A DNA stretch of 33,260 nt from Candidatus Melainabacteria bacterium (GTDB taxonomy: Bacteria > Cyanobacteriota > Vampirovibrionia > Obscuribacterales > Obscuribacteraceae). Position 1 is the stretch's first letter. Each line of letters starts with the position of its first letter. The notes under the pieces were generated by a model. The model was not told where the DNA came from. It saw nothing but the letters and a program-made list of their open reading frames with translations, and did not search any database. Below, piece after piece: positions 14,987 to 22,586 of the stretch. Location of the stretch: assembly GCA_012965515.1 (NCBI GenBank), contig DTSE01000147.1, positions 1-33,260 of the forward strand, written 5' to 3'. The translations under genes and the position numbers were made by a program.

Positions 14987-17900
14987 ATGATCATCATCTC
15001 CATCACACTGCACAATTTCATGAGCTACGCCGACGCCACTCTCGATTTGACGACGGTGCCAGTGGCGTGCCTTTCAGGACAAAACGGGGCAGGAAAATCT
15101 GCGATTCTCGATGCGGTAACGTGGGCTCTATGGGAATCGGCACGAGCATCTTCGGATGAACTCATGCGTATCGGCGAGAAAGAGACCTGGGTCGACCTCA
15201 CGTTTTTGCATGAGAATCGCACCTATCGTGTCAGGCGCCAGCGCATGAAGGGTGGTGGAAAGTCGGGTGGAAAGACGACATCCAAAGGCACTCTCGAATT
15301 TCAGATTCTCAATCGAGCCGATGAAAGCGAAGATCAAGCAGCTTCACACGAAAACGGCGCCAACAACGAAAGCAACGGTCACGAAAACGGAAACGGACGC
15401 AAATATATACTGGCTTCGCTCCCGGGAGAGAATGATGTTTGGCGCAGTTTGACCGGCAATAGCATGAAAGACACGCAGAAGCACATTAACGAACTTCTGC
15501 GCATGGACTACGACACGTTTATCAACAGCGCATACTTGCGGCAGGGTAAAGCAGACGAATTCACAACGCGAGCCGCCTCCGATCGAAAGCAAGTTCTCGG
15601 TGAGATTCTCGGGCTGTCGTATTTTGAGAAGCTCAAAGAGCAAGCTCGAGATCACGCACGCGCACTGAAAGTGAAAAGAGAAGCGATGGAGATATCTCTG
15701 TCGCGCTTGCCGGAGGCTGAGGCTGAACTAGCGCAAGCCGACGCTGACCTGGTGCAAGCTAAAAGCGAGCTGGAAGTTTTGATTGAAAAACTCAGCGCTC
15801 AGGAAGAATCAGCGCAGCAATTGAACGATCAAATTCAATCGCTCACACTCAACAAACAAAAAATGGAATCGACCGAGACACAGATTGAGGAATTTACCAG
15901 TGTTCTCGCGAATTTAGAAGAGCAGTCTTCCAGCCTGACCGGCAAGCTCGATGCCATTGCGAAACTGATTAGCGACTCGCCCGTGATCGAAGAGAAGGCT
16001 GAGAAATATGAAAAGCTCAAAGCCGGACTGGCGGAGATGGAGCAGAAAGCTCTCGTGCAGCAAGAGTTGACGACGAAGCGAATGGATTTGCAATCGACGC
16101 TCGCGCAATTGAGAAGCAGGCTGGAGCTGCAAGTAGAAAATGTCGAAAGCAGGCTTAAAGAGCTGGACAAACGGCATAAGAAGCTGAGTGCCGAAACCCA
16201 AGATTGGGAAAAGGTTCAAAAGCAATTCGAAGAGTTTCGTGAGCTTTCGCAAAAAGAGGCTGAGCAATCGAAGAATCAAGAAGCACATACCAGGCTGAAT
16301 GAACGCGCTGCGGAATTGAATTCGCAGATAACCGAAGAGAAGATCCACCTGGAAGCGAAAGTTGCTCAAAAAGAATCACAGCAGACAGAATTAGCATCCA
16401 TTCTCACAAGCAAAGAAAGTCTCGACGAACAGCATCACGCAATCGAGAAAGAATCGCATCATCTTGATTCGCTCGAAGCGGAATTTGACATAGTCGAACA
16501 GCGCGGTCTGGAAATTAAGTCGGAAATTGAGTCTCTGGATGCGCACGTCACCGTGCTGGTTGGTAGGCAGAAAGAAAATCTGGAGAAGATAAAAGAACTC
16601 GAGGAGCACGAGCATAGTTCGGTCTGCCCGTTGTGCTGCGCTCCTATTGTCGATCGCAAAGCGGTGATTACCAGATATCTGAAACAAAACGAAGATATCG
16701 ACAGCGAAATCGCAGAGACAAAAAATCGCAAGGGAACACTTGAAACAGAGCGCGGAGACTTGCGCAAGAAATATCTGGAACTGAAAAAACAACTGGAAAA
16801 TCGCAAAGAGTTGGACAAGCGTATCGGTCAACTCAACGAGAGAAGAACCGCTGTCGAACGTGCGGATCAGAACTTCCAATCAGTGAAGAATGAACTGGAG
16901 AAATTGAAAAAACAACTGGCGGACGGCGACTACGCACAGGTCGAAAGAGAATCGCTAATCGCCGTCAAAGCTGAGATTCACAAGCTGGATTTCGACCCGA
17001 TTTCGTATTCCAGTTTGAAAGGACAGGTACGGGCTCAGCGCCACATCGAATCACGTTTCAACCAGATGAAGCGAGACCTCGCCGACCTCAAAGAGCTGGA
17101 TGTCGAGCTGCCTCAGCGGCAAGAAGAGCTGTCCAAGCTCAACGCCGATCTGCAGGGTGAAACATACGGCACGGAAGCAAGAGAAGCTCTGAAAGGCGTC
17201 AAGGAAAAGCTCGACGCACTCAAATATAATCGCGACGAACACTTGCAAATGCGCAAAGAGCTTGAGGAACTGGCTCCGGCGCTGGAACAAGTGCGAGAGC
17301 TGAAACGCGCTCTGGAAGAAAGACCCCAGCTCAAGAAGAGCTTGGACGAATGCTTGAGTTTGAAATCCACAAAGCAAACTCAACTCGATGAGGCAAAAGC
17401 TGCTCTAATCATGTTTCAACAGCAGGTGGAAAAACTGCCGGAAAGTATCGCTGCGATGGAAGCGATCAAGCCGGAGTTGGATGGGTTGCGCAAGGATAAA
17501 GAGCAAGTTTCAAATCGCTGTGCAATCTCACAGGCACGTCTGGATTCTTTGAACAACGAAATCGCGCAGATGAAAGATCGGCGCCGTGAACTCAAGGACC
17601 TCGACGCCGACATCGAGGACTACCTCTTCCTTTCAGAGTCTTTCGGGCGCAAAGGGATTCAAGCAGTCATCATTGAAAATGCCGTTCCCGAAATTGAAAG
17701 CGATGCCAATCGCATCCTCTCGAGACTGTCTGATAACAGAATGCACATTGCTCTTGTCACCCAACAAAAGACCAAATCAGGCTCGATGGTAGAGACACTC
17801 GATTTGATGATTGCGGATGAAGTAGGGACCAGAAGTTACGAACTTTATAGCGGCGGCGAGGCATTTAAGGTAAATTTCGCCGTCCGCGTCGCCCTTTCCA

Positions 17901-18133
17901 GGCTGCTTGCCCGGCGCTCCGGTGCGAAGCTGGAGACTTTGATTATCGATGAAGGTTTCGGCTCCCAAGACGAAGTCAGCCGCGACCGTCTGGTAAAAGC
18001 GATTCAGTCGATCCAAAATGATTTCGCGCGAATCCTCGTGATAACGCACATGAGCGATATTAAGGAGATGTTCCCGGCTCACATTCAGATAACCAAAATG
18101 AATGGCACATCCAAGTTACAGCTAATGTCATAA
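14987..18133 (+). CDS. sbcC: Exonuclease subunit SbcC (Rad50-like SMC ATPase)
   Basis: SbcC/Rad50 clamps DNA ends and drives the SbcD nuclease in repair and hairpin cleavage. From the ATG at 14987 the protein has 1048 aa. This start gives the usual MIIISITLHNFMSYADA opening and has AGGAG 7 nt upstream; a longer frame from a TTG at 14939 would add 16 basic residues with no ribosome site. Seen: Walker A GQNGAGKS (31-38), Q-loop region INSAYLRQGKADEF, long coiled coils, zinc hook CPLC (Cys547, Cys550), signature YSGGE (about 954-958), Walker B LETLIIDEGFGSQDE (Asp988), and the H-loop ITHMSD. A short Asn/Gly/Glu-rich insert lies near residues 118-137. No sbcD is adjacent. The next gene follows after 47 nt. 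Confidence 0.94.
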   Translation: MIIISITLHNFMSYADATLDLTTVPVACLSGQNGAGKSAILDAVTWALWESARASSDELMRIGEKETWVDLTFLHENRTYRVRRQRMKGGGKSGGKTTSKGTLEFQILNRADESEDQAASHENGANNESNGHENGNGRKYILASLPGENDVWRSLTGNSMKDTQKHINELLRMDYDTFINSAYLRQGKADEFTTRAASDRKQVLGEILGLSYFEKLKEQARDHARALKVKREAMEISLSRLPEAEAELAQADADLVQAKSELEVLIEKLSAQEESAQQLNDQIQSLTLNKQKMESTETQIEEFTSVLANLEEQSSSLTGKLDAIAKLISDSPVIEEKAEKYEKLKAGLAEMEQKALVQQELTTKRMDLQSTLAQLRSRLELQVENVESRLKELDKRHKKLSAETQDWEKVQKQFEEFRELSQKEAEQSKNQEAHTRLNERAAELNSQITEEKIHLEAKVAQKESQQTELASILTSKESLDEQHHAIEKESHHLDSLEAEFDIVEQRGLEIKSEIESLDAHVTVLVGRQKENLEKIKELEEHEHSSVCPLCCAPIVDRKAVITRYLKQNEDIDSEIAETKNRKGTLETERGDLRKKYLELKKQLENRKELDKRIGQLNERRTAVERADQNFQSVKNELEKLKKQLADGDYAQVERESLIAVKAEIHKLDFDPISYSSLKGQVRAQRHIESRFNQMKRDLADLKELDVELPQRQEELSKLNADLQGETYGTEAREALKGVKEKLDALKYNRDEHLQMRKELEELAPALEQVRELKRALEERPQLKKSLDECLSLKSTKQTQLDEAKAALIMFQQQVEKLPESIAAMEAIKPELDGLRKDKEQVSNRCAISQARLDSLNNEIAQMKDRRRELKDLDADIEDYLFLSESFGRKGIQAVIIENAVPEIESDANRILSRLSDNRMHIALVTQQKTKSGSMVETLDLMIADEVGTRSYELYSGGEAFKVNFAVRVALSRLLARRSGAKLETLIIDEGFGSQDEVSRDRLVKAIQSIQNDFARILVITHMSDIKEMFPAHIQITKMNGTSKLQLMS

Positions 18134-18180
18134 TCAAAACCTACAGGGCATATAGAAACTGGTAAGTCCCAGAGAGTTCT

Positions 18181-19674
18181 ATGCAATCTCAACCACCACC
18201 CAAGACAGGCAATCGTCTTAGACTGGACATTCAGAACCAGTTGCCCCCCTATCACATGATCGATCTCGCCTATACCGAGTCCAAAACTCGGCGCGGCTGC
18301 CTGGTCGAAATCCCCTGGAGGACCAAGAAGCCAGGGCAAATGTTTACTCTTACTTGCCAGTGGGAGGACGGCGCCGATTTGCCCGTTTGGTCCTTGTACG
18401 AGCAGTCGGGCGAAGACTCTAAAATGCACTGGAGCAAGCCTTTCGGCTCCGCAGACTTGCAACTTTTGTATGACATGGCGGCAATGTCGGCTGTGGATGC
18501 TGATGGCGCAAAAATTCCGGATTCATTAAAAGCGAAGGAAAACCAGAAGCTCGAAGTGACGCCGCAGCCGCAACCCGGCTACGTTCCACCTCCCAGTCCG
18601 GCTGGCGGGTCTGACTTTACTCAGGGCACTATGCCCGCCTACAACAATCCTTACGGCGGCTATCCTCCGCCCGGTTATGCGATGCCGGGGCAGATGTATC
18701 CACCGCCAATGCCTGGTTATCCGCCACCGCCGATGCCGGGCTATCCGCCCATGCCGCAGCAAATGTATCCTGGAATGCCAGGCATGATGCCGGGTATGCC
18801 TGGAATGCCTGGCGACCCAAATGCCTGGATGCAGCAAGGTATGGCACCGGGAATGGCTCCTATGGCGCCGATGGCTCCAGCGATGCCCGCGCCCGCTCCG
18901 GCGCCTTTACCGCCTGCGCCTCCTCCGGCACAAACGGCAATGACTACGCCTGTCGGCGATAGTGGTGTTTTCAGACGCATCGACATGAGTCTGATTTCCA
19001 AGACTCAAACACTTGACCTGGGCACTTTGCTCTTGAATGCCCACTTAATCAAGCAGAACACCTTGGAAGCCGCACTGAAAATACAGGGCATGGTCGATGA
19101 CGGTAAATTAGATCCGGAAATCGCGCCAGCGGCGCTGGAACGCTTCCATAGCGAAGGGTCGAGGATCGATGCTTATTTAACTGGTGACGTGCTGGAAAAA
19201 ATGCGCGACAAAGCAAAGAATGCACCGCCTGCGCCACCACCAAGACCGTCGACTCCCGCGCCTTCTTCGTCGAGCAGCGCACCGGCTGGTGGAGGCGACA
19301 AACCGGCTGCTGCGCCCGTCAAAAAGGGGCAGAAGTCGCCAGAGGAAATTCAAAAGATTCGCAATGCCTTCGATTTGCTGAAGCAAGCTGGAATCATCAC
19401 TGACACTGACATTCAAACGGCACAAACAGTGCTGCGCAAACACGGCGGCGACATCGTAGAGATTTTGGTTTCGGCAGGCAAGTTCGATAAGAACACCTTC
19501 GAAGCAGCTCATATCGTCAGACCGCTTATTGATGCCACTTTGATGAAGCTCGAGCAAGCGATAATCGTGCTCAACTACTGCTGCCGCAGCCGCGTTGATT
19601 TCGATACGGCAATCGACGAAATGGGTTGGCAAAACCCACGCAAGCTGCGCACGGATCTGAATTTAGAGAAGTAG
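18181..19674 (+). CDS. MshEN-like repeat protein with Pro/Gly/Met-rich linker, 497 aa
   Basis: Not a known named protein. Residues 1 to about 105 form a beta-rich domain of unknown type (MIDLAYTESKTRRGCLVEIPW; TLTCQWEDGADLPVWSLYE). Residues about 120-256 are a low-complexity linker with repeated PGY/PPPMP/GMPGM units. Residues about 265-345 and 384-497 hold helical repeats of the GspE/MshE N-terminal kind (LGTLLLNAHLIKQNTLEAAL; LLKQAGIITDTDIQTA; ILVSAGKFDKNTFEAA), separated by a second Pro/Ala/Ser linker. No ATPase domain or membrane span is present. A similar repeat occurs in the giant protein at 6964-10476, so both may bind a common partner. ATG start; it could be co-transcribed with sbcC (47 nt gap), though the functional link is unclear. 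Confidence 0.87.
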   Translation: MQSQPPPKTGNRLRLDIQNQLPPYHMIDLAYTESKTRRGCLVEIPWRTKKPGQMFTLTCQWEDGADLPVWSLYEQSGEDSKMHWSKPFGSADLQLLYDMAAMSAVDADGAKIPDSLKAKENQKLEVTPQPQPGYVPPPSPAGGSDFTQGTMPAYNNPYGGYPPPGYAMPGQMYPPPMPGYPPPPMPGYPPMPQQMYPGMPGMMPGMPGMPGDPNAWMQQGMAPGMAPMAPMAPAMPAPAPAPLPPAPPPAQTAMTTPVGDSGVFRRIDMSLISKTQTLDLGTLLLNAHLIKQNTLEAALKIQGMVDDGKLDPEIAPAALERFHSEGSRIDAYLTGDVLEKMRDKAKNAPPAPPPRPSTPAPSSSSSAPAGGGDKPAAAPVKKGQKSPEEIQKIRNAFDLLKQAGIITDTDIQTAQTVLRKHGGDIVEILVSAGKFDKNTFEAAHIVRPLIDATLMKLEQAIIVLNYCCRSRVDFDTAIDEMGWQNPRKLRTDLNLEK

Positions 19675-19718
19675 GACTCGAACCAAATAGCCGGACTGCC
19701 ACCATCTTGACGGTCGAC

Positions 19719-19750
19719 AGAACTGGGACTGCCGCATTTCAGTTTTTTTT
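19719..19750 (+). terminator. Weak intrinsic terminator after the 497-aa gene
   Basis: AGAACTG (19719-19725) can pair with CAGTTTT (19740-19746) around a 14-nt loop, and the stem runs directly into a tract of eight T. It lies about 45 nt after the stop at 19674. The stem is short and contains a G-T pair, so efficiency is doubtful. Confidence 0.42.
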
Positions 19751-19751
19751 C

Positions 19752-19817
19752 GATGCCGGCTTCCATCCCGGCATCTCGGCCATTCAAGATCGCACAGAGG
19801 AGGTGCGTACCACCTCC
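19752..19817. repeat. Two hairpin elements in tandem
   Basis: First: GATGCCGG-CTTCCATC-CCGGCATC (19752-19775), 8-bp perfect stem. Second: GGAGGTG-CGTAC-CACCTCC (19799-19817), perfect 7-5-7. The second has the same dimensions as the elements at 26322-26340, 10574-10592 and 20173-20191 but a different stem sequence. Confidence 0.62.
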
Positions 19818-19927
19818 CCTGCGTTCGTTCGGGGGAAACCCGATAGTCGGCGCGGCCCACTTGGCAGTTAGAGTTTGTATGACTTCAGCAGACCATAGCA
19901 CTCTCTTCCTCTGGTTGGCAGCAGGTT

Positions 19928-19972
19928 CTAGTGTAGTGATGGGTGGACGCCATTGCGTAGACCATACACTAG
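19928..19972. repeat. 45-nt inverted repeat with nested stem
   Basis: The outer arms CTAGTGTA (19928-19935) and TACACTAG (19965-19972) are perfect complements. Inside, TGG pairs with CCA, and CGC-CATT-GCG forms an inner hairpin. The nesting suggests a folded RNA or a small palindromic element; no open frame accounts for it. Confidence 0.5.
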
Positions 19973-20143
19973 TGAACTTGTACTAGAGTTTTAAGAAAGA
20001 TCGGTTGACCTGAATCCGTGTTGAGGCCTCGCACTCACCATGGATGATGGCAGAACTCTGCTTCAGGCCAACCGACTATAGGGCGGTTCCTTGCCTTTGG
20101 CAAGCCTCCGCACGAAACATGGCAAACCTCCCACTCGGGTCTG

Positions 20144-20191
20144 GCCATCGGAATAGAAGACGATGGCTATCTCCGCACCACGACGGTGCGG
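20144..20191. repeat. Two adjacent perfect hairpins
   Basis: GCCATCG (20144-20150) pairs with CGATGGC (20161-20167), and CCGCACC-ACGAC-GGTGCGG (20173-20191) is a perfect 7-5-7 stem-loop. Between them are only 5 nt. A third hairpin, CTTGCC-TTT-GGCAAG, lies upstream at 20090-20104. Confidence 0.6.
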
Positions 20192-20376
20192 CAGTAGTCA
20201 CCAAACGCATTGCAACGAACTTCACGCACAGGCCTCCAAAAGCTGTGTCGGCTATTTTTAAAGAGTTGAACCACTTTGATATGGTTCCTTCACCACTAGC
20301 ATTCCCAAGCAATTGTGGCCGGTACCTTAGATTTGTGTGACAAATGCGTGTGTTTTTCGTGTGATTAGCGTGAAGA

Positions 20377-21693
20377 TCAGTATGGCTTGAGGCGAACACC
20401 GAACATCGAGTAAAGCATAACAATTGAAAAAACTAGCGTCACTCCATTCAGACCAACAAATACATAAACCAGCCACCTGCCCCACTTCTCATTTACGCCG
20501 TGCAGTCCCATCAAAATGACAGCCATAAATGCAACTTCACTGGGAAACAAATAGCGCCCTTGCGGGCCACCCAAGTTTTGCACCGCAGCATATAAAAGTC
20601 CTGCGCAACTGAGGGCTACAGAAAACCACAGAATAAGCGGGGCGGCGAGGTTTTTCAAATGTTCGGTATCACCCTCCCTCGCTTGTCGAACAAAATCACA
20701 GCTGATCACTCTCGCTCGAACAGCTTGTGAAATTTGTGTGAAAGTACCGCCAAGCGAGATCACAATCATCAACAAGTAAGAGAGATAGAAAGCGGCAGGC
20801 AGATAGTGTTTTTGATATCCAAAGACAGCCCAAAAACTGCAAAATAATTGTTGCCACCAGACTTTCTGTTTCAAAACAGAAATCAAACTGACCGGCTCGA
20901 TCGAGCGGTTGAAGGTTTTCGCCCAGGTATCACGCATGGTGTTGGTTCCCAACCAGTCACCATTGAAAACGGCAGCATTGCGAGCAAACCAGGGTACGCA
21001 AATGAGCGACGCAGACAGCCCTGTCAAACCCAAGCGCATAATCGTCTGCGATGCATTCATCTTATAGATCCAGCATGCCGCTACAATCGCAAAGAAAACA
21101 ACCGGCACCACTGCCAGCGCGGAGAATTTGCTCAATGCGATAAAAGCGCACAGCAGTCCGGCAATCAAAGAATAGCGAAGTCGCGGTCCTCGAAAAATCA
21201 TTTTCAGTGCGACGAGAATCAAAAGCGAAGCCAGGGCGCATGCAGTCGAGTCACTGTTGCAATATGCATTGACGAAAACAAGCTGCGGATGAAGGACAAC
21301 ACAAGCAGGAAGAGCCAGCCGCAAAACACGGTTTCTCACAAACAACAACTCGCTAATTTTGCAAGCGGCAAACACCGTGACTAATCCGCCAAGGATGCTG
21401 CCGACGCGTTCGGAAAATGAAATATCCACGCCCGGAATCAAATGCGAAAAGAGCGCGTGGGGAAGGTAAGCAAATGGTGGCAGCGAACCATAAACAGCAG
21501 AAGGACCGCCGGCTGCGACTTGCGCAGCGTCCGGCGCGGTGAGGTTTTCACTCAAAAATCTAGTGACCCAAAAGTGCGCGTACTCATCGGGCGCCTCAAC
21601 CATCGGCACGATGAATAAAAACGGCACTCTGACGAGCAGCGCGGCTAGTACGAACATCAGGATGAGGGCATTATCCAGCTTCTTCAGTTGCAC
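20377..21693 (-). CDS. Polytopic membrane protein, DUF2142/GT-C glycosyltransferase-like
   Basis: 438 aa with about 10-11 hydrophobic segments. After the first span comes APDEYAHFWVTRF (near residue 34-46), with the acidic Asp-Glu and His of DUF2142 and related GT-C enzymes, which use lipid-linked sugars at the outer face of the membrane. YGSLPPFAYLPHALF and LSKFSALAVVPVVFF are further family-like segments. The start is a GTG at 21693-21691 (MQLKKLDNALI). It lies 36 nt downstream of the uridine-kinase-like gene on the same strand and is probably co-transcribed with it. The donor and acceptor sugars cannot be inferred. Other GT39/RgtA-type annotations are possible. Confidence 0.85.
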   Translation of the reverse strand: MQLKKLDNALILMFVLAALLVRVPFLFIVPMVEAPDEYAHFWVTRFLSENLTAPDAAQVAAGGPSAVYGSLPPFAYLPHALFSHLIPGVDISFSERVGSILGGLVTVFAACKISELLFVRNRVLRLALPACVVLHPQLVFVNAYCNSDSTACALASLLILVALKMIFRGPRLRYSLIAGLLCAFIALSKFSALAVVPVVFFAIVAACWIYKMNASQTIMRLGLTGLSASLICVPWFARNAAVFNGDWLGTNTMRDTWAKTFNRSIEPVSLISVLKQKVWWQQLFCSFWAVFGYQKHYLPAAFYLSYLLMIVISLGGTFTQISQAVRARVISCDFVRQAREGDTEHLKNLAAPLILWFSVALSCAGLLYAAVQNLGGPQGRYLFPSEVAFMAVILMGLHGVNEKWGRWLVYVFVGLNGVTLVFSIVMLYSMFGVRLKPY

Positions 21694-21729
21694 GATAAAA
21701 GCCTCAGTCCCCCTAGGTTTCCATTCAAA

Positions 21730-22296
21730 CTAAAGCGAAAAGCTGCCGCGCATCTCTTCGCCCATCAGAATCAAATCGGCGAGGTGGCGCATTGGCTCTA
21801 CATATCGAGAATACGCTTCCTCAACGTGCAAGCTGTATTGAATCGACTCGAGAGTGGAGCGCCCGCGCTCCACGTCGCGACGCAGCCTTCGAGCCATGCG
21901 CTGATCGATCGGCGTATCTATGAAAATACGTAGCGTAGCAATTTCGTGCAATGGAGCGTGAAATGCGTAAATGCCCTCAATAACTACAATCGAGCTTTTC
22001 GGTGCCGGCACCATTTGCTGTCCGACGCGCTTGGCACTGCGCATCTCGTAAACAGGAATCATGATGTCTTCGCCGTCTGCCAGCTTAATGCAAGCATCGG
22101 CGCACTCGTCCAAATTGACCGCGTCGGGATGATCGAAATCAAAGCTTCCATCCTCCCTCGGTTTTAGGTCATCAATATCCTTATAGAAGCTGTCAGTGGC
22201 CAAAACAGCCGCCCCGACGAATTTCCGTGCCAGTGTCGATTTGCCGGAGCCGGAACCTCCGCAGATGGCAATTATTTGAGAAGGGCGGCGTCGCAT
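21730..22296 (-). CDS. Uridine kinase-like P-loop kinase
   Basis: 188 aa, somewhat shorter than classical uridine kinases (about 210). The Walker A GGSGSGKST is at 13-21. DSFYKD near residue 36 is the conserved substrate Asp and Tyr region of the uridine/cytidine kinase and phosphoribulokinase family, and DFDHPDAVNLDE follows. VVIEGIYAFH is Walker B, and RRLRRDVERGRS is the arginine lid. The likely reaction is uridine or cytidine to the monophosphate; a different small-molecule substrate is possible because the C-terminal segment is short. Cytosolic. First gene of a two-gene minus-strand unit, divergent from the hybrid kinase. Confidence 0.88.
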   Translation of the reverse strand: MRRRPSQIIAICGGSGSGKSTLARKFVGAAVLATDSFYKDIDDLKPREDGSFDFDHPDAVNLDECADACIKLADGEDIMIPVYEMRSAKRVGQQMVPAPKSSIVVIEGIYAFHAPLHEIATLRIFIDTPIDQRMARRLRRDVERGRSTLESIQYSLHVEEAYSRYVEPMRHLADLILMGEEMRGSFSL

Positions 22297-22386
22297 ATTT
22301 CAGTGTTTCCAGTGGGTCGCAGTACTAATGGCTGGTTTTCAGGCATACATCATATAGAGGTACCCGACAACCGGTTAACAAGTAGG

Positions 22387-22409
22387 TAAGGGTCTCCAAA
22401 GTTAAGGGT
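22387..22409. promoter_or_regulatory. Direct repeat TAAGGGT, possible regulator site
   Basis: TAAGGGT occurs at 22387-22393 and again at 22403-22409, centre-to-centre 16 nt, in the gap between the divergent kinase genes. Another direct repeat, TGTAGCGAT, occurs at 22412-22420 and 22511-22519. Such repeats can bind response regulators, but chance is not excluded. Confidence 0.3.
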
Positions 22410-22544
22410 AATGTAGCGATCTTGCCCGGCAAGTTCATTAATAGATCCGACATCCGGTCAGGTAAGCTATGCTGAATATTGCGGAGAACTTGGAATTCTA
22501 TACTTCAACCTGTAGCGATAGAGTGATTGAACGGGATTGGAAAT

Positions 22545-22586
22545 ATGAGTGCTCTATTCGGCACGTGGGCTCCGACCATTAAATGA
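22545..22586 (+). CDS. Possible 13-aa leader ORF overlapping the kinase start
   Basis: An ATG at 22545 opens a 13-codon frame (MSALFGTWAPTIK) whose TGA overlaps the kinase ATG (ATGA at 22583-22586). The kinase ATG has no Shine-Dalgarno of its own, so coupled translation is plausible. Too short to judge by composition. Confidence 0.25.
   Translation: MSALFGTWAPTIK

Larger units (their letters stand above)
19675..20376. other. 700-nt non-coding gap rich in hairpins
   Basis: This lies between two convergent genes. Open frames here are short, lack ribosome sites, and have odd composition (many His, Arg, Pro), so I do not call a protein. It contains at least six stem-loops: 19752-19775, 19799-19817, 19928-19972, 20090-20104, 20144-20167 and 20173-20191. 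I found no tRNA, RNase P, tmRNA or SRP signature. It may be a landing zone for the dispersed hairpin family or encode a structured RNA. Confidence 0.6.

Noticed and set aside
19743..19775. T8 tract next to the 19752-19775 hairpin as a terminator
   Set aside because: The T-run precedes the hairpin on the plus strand and is an A-run after it on the minus strand, so this pair cannot be an intrinsic terminator. Only the weaker stem at 19719-19746 is positioned correctly.
19878..19986. 35-codon frame with a short hydrophobic stretch
   Set aside because: It crosses the nested inverted repeat, has no Shine-Dalgarno and is too short to support.
20044..20340. 98-codon plus-strand frame in the hairpin-rich gap
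   Set aside because: No ribosome site, many Arg/His/Pro, and it runs straight through three perfect hairpins; more likely chance.
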